Assembly (NCBI GenBank): GCA_035384565.1
Contig: DAOOIT010000053.1
Coordinates: 1-40,904 of the forward strand
Direction: 5' to 3'
Source: Planctomycetota bacterium
GTDB lineage: Bacteria; Planctomycetota; PUPC01; DSUN01
Length of the DNA: 40,904 nt
The notes beneath the pieces are model-generated. The model made no database searches, was not told where the DNA came from, and saw only the letters and a list, made by a program, of their open reading frames with translations. Shown here one piece after another: positions 39,029 through 40,904 of the stretch; position 1 is the stretch's first letter; each line of letters opens with the position of its first letter. The position numbers and the translations under genes were made by a program.

Positions 39029-40450
39029 TCAGCGGGGAGACGACACGAGGTACTGCTGAATGGCCCTGGCGGCGGCCTTGCCCGCGCCCATGGCCTTGAT
39101 GACGGTGGCGGCGCCGGTGACGATGTCGCCGCCGGCGAACACGCCGGGCTTCGAGGTCTGCCCCGTGGCCTCATCGGCCACGATGTTGCCCCACCGCGAG
39201 GTGGCCAGATCGGGCGTCGTCGCGGGGACGAGCGGGTTCGGGCCGTTGCCGATGGCCACGATGATCTGGTCGCAGGGGAACTCGAACTCGGAGCCTTCGA
39301 TCGGCACGGGGCGCGGCCGGCCCGACTTGTCGGGCTCGCCGAGCTTCATGCGGATGCAGCGCACCGCGCGCACCCAGCCCTTGTCGTCGCCCAGAATCTC
39401 GATGGGCGCCACCAGGAACTCGAACCGCACCCCTTCGTCAACCGCATGATGCACCTCCTCGATGCGGGCGGGCATCTCCGCCTTCGTGCGGCGGTAGAGG
39501 ATGTACACCTCCTCCGCGCCCAGGCGCAGCGCCGTGCGAGCCGAGTCCATCGCCACGTTGCCGCCGCCGAAGACGACGGCCCGCTTCGCCCGCCGCACAG
39601 GCGTGTCGTGGTCCGAGCGGTACGCCTTCATCAGATTGGTGCGCGTGAGGAACTCGTTGGCCGACAGCACGCCGTTGAACTGCTCGCCGGGAATGTCCAG
39701 GAAGTGCGGAAGCCCGGCTCCCGTGCCGATGAACACCGCATGGTAGCCGTTCGACAACAGCTCGTCCACGGTGTCCAGCTTGCCGACCACGTAGTTCGTC
39801 AGGATCTCGACGCCCATCTTGAGCAGGGTGTCTACGTTTCGCTGCACGATGGCTTTGGGGAGGCGGAACTCGGGGATGCCATAGACCAGCACGCCGCCGG
39901 CCTTGTGGAAGGCCTCGAACATGGTCACCTTGTGGCCGAGCTTGGCGAGCTCGAAGGCCGCGGTGATGCCGGCCGGCCCGGCGCCCACGATGGCCACCCG
40001 CTTGCCGGTGGGCGGCGCGATCTCGGGGATGACCGTTTGCCCCTGCCGCATCTCGTAGTCGGCCGCGAAGCGCTCCAGATAGCCGATCGCCACAGGGTCG
40101 CCCTTCTTGCCCAGCACGCAGAACTTCTCGCACTGGTCCTCCTGCGGGCACACGCGGCCACACACCGCGGGCAGCGTGGTCTGCTCCTTCAGCTTCCGGA
40201 TCGCGGCATCGAAGTCCCCCGCCGCGATGTGCTTGATGAATCCGGGGATGTCAATGCACACCGGGCAGCCGGTGACACAGGGCGGCTTCTTGCACTGGAG
40301 GCAGCGGCTGGCTTCGAGCTGCGCCTGTTCGGGCGTGAGGCCAAAGGGCACCTCGTCGAAGTTGTGCACCCGGACGTCTGCGGGCTGCTCCGGCATCTTC
40401 TGGCGGGGCGGGCGTTCCTTCTTCGGCGGCTTGGCGACGGGCTCGGACAC
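39029..40450 (-). CDS. gltD: Glutamate synthase small-subunit-type oxidoreductase
   Basis: Protein of 473 residues of the GltD/homotetrameric GltA/NfnB group, which passes electrons from NADPH through FAD and Fe-S clusters. GTG at 40450 is chosen because GAGGAG lies 8 bases upstream; a longer reading to 40528 is rejected. CLQCKKPPCVTGC and CGRVCPQEDQC supply the cysteines of two N-terminal [4Fe-4S] clusters. GAGPAGITAAFELAKLG binds FAD and GGGNVAMDSARTALRLG the pyridine nucleotide; GDIVTGAATVIKAMGAGKAAA closes the FAD site. No glutamate synthase large subunit or NfnA gene adjoins it, so it could also be a single-subunit glutamate synthase or an electron-bifurcating partner. A strong promoter lies at 40552-40580. 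Confidence 0.92.
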   Translation of the reverse strand: MSEPVAKPPKKERPPRQKMPEQPADVRVHNFDEVPFGLTPEQAQLEASRCLQCKKPPCVTGCPVCIDIPGFIKHIAAGDFDAAIRKLKEQTTLPAVCGRVCPQEDQCEKFCVLGKKGDPVAIGYLERFAADYEMRQGQTVIPEIAPPTGKRVAIVGAGPAGITAAFELAKLGHKVTMFEAFHKAGGVLVYGIPEFRLPKAIVQRNVDTLLKMGVEILTNYVVGKLDTVDELLSNGYHAVFIGTGAGLPHFLDIPGEQFNGVLSANEFLTRTNLMKAYRSDHDTPVRRAKRAVVFGGGNVAMDSARTALRLGAEEVYILYRRTKAEMPARIEEVHHAVDEGVRFEFLVAPIEILGDDKGWVRAVRCIRMKLGEPDKSGRPRPVPIEGSEFEFPCDQIIVAIGNGPNPLVPATTPDLATSRWGNIVADEATGQTSKPGVFAGGDIVTGAATVIKAMGAGKAAARAIQQYLVSSPR

Positions 40451-40551
40451 GGGATGCTCCTCTATGCGGCGCGCTTGCGCGCACGGTACACCGGGCCTCG
40501 GCAGCTCTGGCGAGGGAGATTGACGCAATCCCAGGTTCCCGGCTTGATGAC

Positions 40552-40580
40552 ATGATAGGAAACCCGCCTCGGGCTGTCAA
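40552..40580 (-). promoter_or_regulatory. Promoter of the glutamate-synthase-type gene
   Basis: Minus strand: perfect TTGACA (40575-40580), exactly 17 bases, TATCAT (40552-40557). The leader of about 95 bases includes a GC hairpin at 40469-40482 just before the ribosome binding site. Confidence 0.7.
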
Positions 40581-40652
40581 CTTCATCTCGCGCCACGAGT
40601 AGTGTCTGTGGTCCTGGCGCCCGTGTCCCCCTGCCTTGGAAGCACAGGCTTC

Positions 40653-40682
40653 CCTCCCGAAGGTTCCAATCCCTTCGGGAGG
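40653..40682. repeat. 11-bp inverted repeat
   Basis: CCTCCCGAAGG (40653-40663) pairs perfectly with CCTTCGGGAGG (40672-40682) around an 8-base loop. Confidence 0.85.
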
Positions 40683-40691
40683 ATGGTTGGA

Positions 40692-40736
40692 GGGGCGAGA
40701 GCCGGGGGCATTAAGCCACCTTGTGTCTCTCGCCCC
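40692..40736. repeat. 10-bp inverted repeat
   Basis: GGGGCGAGAG (40692-40701) pairs perfectly with CTCTCGCCCC (40727-40736) across 25 bases. Confidence 0.8.
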
Positions 40737-40784
40737 TACGCTCCGCCTGGGGGCGATGACCCGGACGCTCCAGCGTCCAACCCC

Positions 40785-40817
40785 AACCTCCCGCGGGTTC
40801 GGAACCCGCGGGAGGTT
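40785..40817. repeat. Perfect 15-bp palindrome, second copy
   Basis: AACCTCCCGCGGGTT (40785-40799), CGG, AACCCGCGGGAGGTT (40803-40817). Both arms are identical to those at 30759-30791, some 10 kb away; only the 3-base loop differs. Confidence 0.95.
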
Positions 40818-40904
40818 TCCGACTCCCGTGTCCTGTTTCCCCGGAAGGCGAAGAGGCCGCGGAGCGGCCAAGAGGCCCGTCCCCACGCAGAGCGTAGGGA
40901 CGAG

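Larger units (their letters stand above)
40451..40904. other. 454-nt gene-free region with many hairpins
   Basis: No gene is convincing. It holds the promoter of the glutamate-synthase-type gene, a tight GCGCGC-TT-GCGCGC hairpin (40469-40482) just upstream of that gene's ribosome binding site, and after 40600 three inverted repeats annotated separately. The last bases have more short inverted sequences, such as GGACGCTCCAGCGTCC near 40763. Confidence 0.7.

Overview
The window is about 41 kb of G+C-rich bacterial DNA with 22 protein-coding genes and one tRNA gene. I see no transposase, phage gene, rRNA or CRISPR array. The gene mix suggests a Planctomycetota or related PVC-lineage heterotroph: many exported glycosidases without a SusC/SusD pair, an FHA-only protein, a VIT+VWA+DUF2135 protein, an alpha/alpha-toroid lipoprotein, two uroporphyrinogen-decarboxylase-like (URO-D) proteins, a heparinase-II/III-like enzyme and DUF4838 plus CBM9-like domains. 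This assignment is inference from gene families, not a sequence search.

Layout. 1-3505: a secreted TIM-barrel glycosidase-like gene converges on a small FHA gene, followed by a 630-nt gene-free stretch with three tandem hairpin repeats. 3506-8452: an exported GH71-like protein, azoreductase (azoR) and an exported beta-propeller protein. 8453-9707: a long compound inverted repeat and the first URO-D-like gene. 9713-16117: minus-strand genes for a large VIT/VWA protein, two amidohydrolase-family proteins (one with a degraded metal site) and a DegT aminotransferase. 16118-20082: the second URO-D-like gene, an exported polysaccharide lyase-like gene and tRNA-Ala(UGC) with its own promoter and terminator. 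20083-30737: two exported clan GH-A proteins on the plus strand, then a GH42-like enzyme and a DUF4838/CBM9 lipoprotein on the minus strand. 30905-33014: a DRE-TIM aldolase and 3-dehydroquinate synthase (aroB). 33165-35824: a toroid lipoprotein and an HlyD-type adaptor. 35971-38803: a Tat-exported GH-A protein and a GH4 enzyme. 39029-40450: a glutamate-synthase small-subunit-type oxidoreductase. 40451-40904: a gene-free stretch rich in hairpins.

How the genes fit together. About nine genes look devoted to taking apart complex carbohydrates. Most of these carry export signals; the GH42-like and GH4 enzymes do not and would finish the work in the cytoplasm. No sugar transporter or regulator is present. 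Several promoters fit a uniform layout (TTGANN, 16-17 bases, TANNNT).

The most unusual content is in the small repeats. Hairpins built from units repeating every 9 bases sit within 0-9 bases of four stop codons (near 13890, 23291, 30897 and 33164). A second family, with a 7-base unit, lies inside three coding sequences (20392, 27229, 34321). A third is a tandem array of stem-loops every 81-82 bases (3127-3335). A perfect 15-bp palindrome occurs twice (30759, 40785). I read the 9-base hairpins as possible RNA 3'-end elements and the 7-base arrays as small sequences that have spread into genes; both readings are hypotheses.
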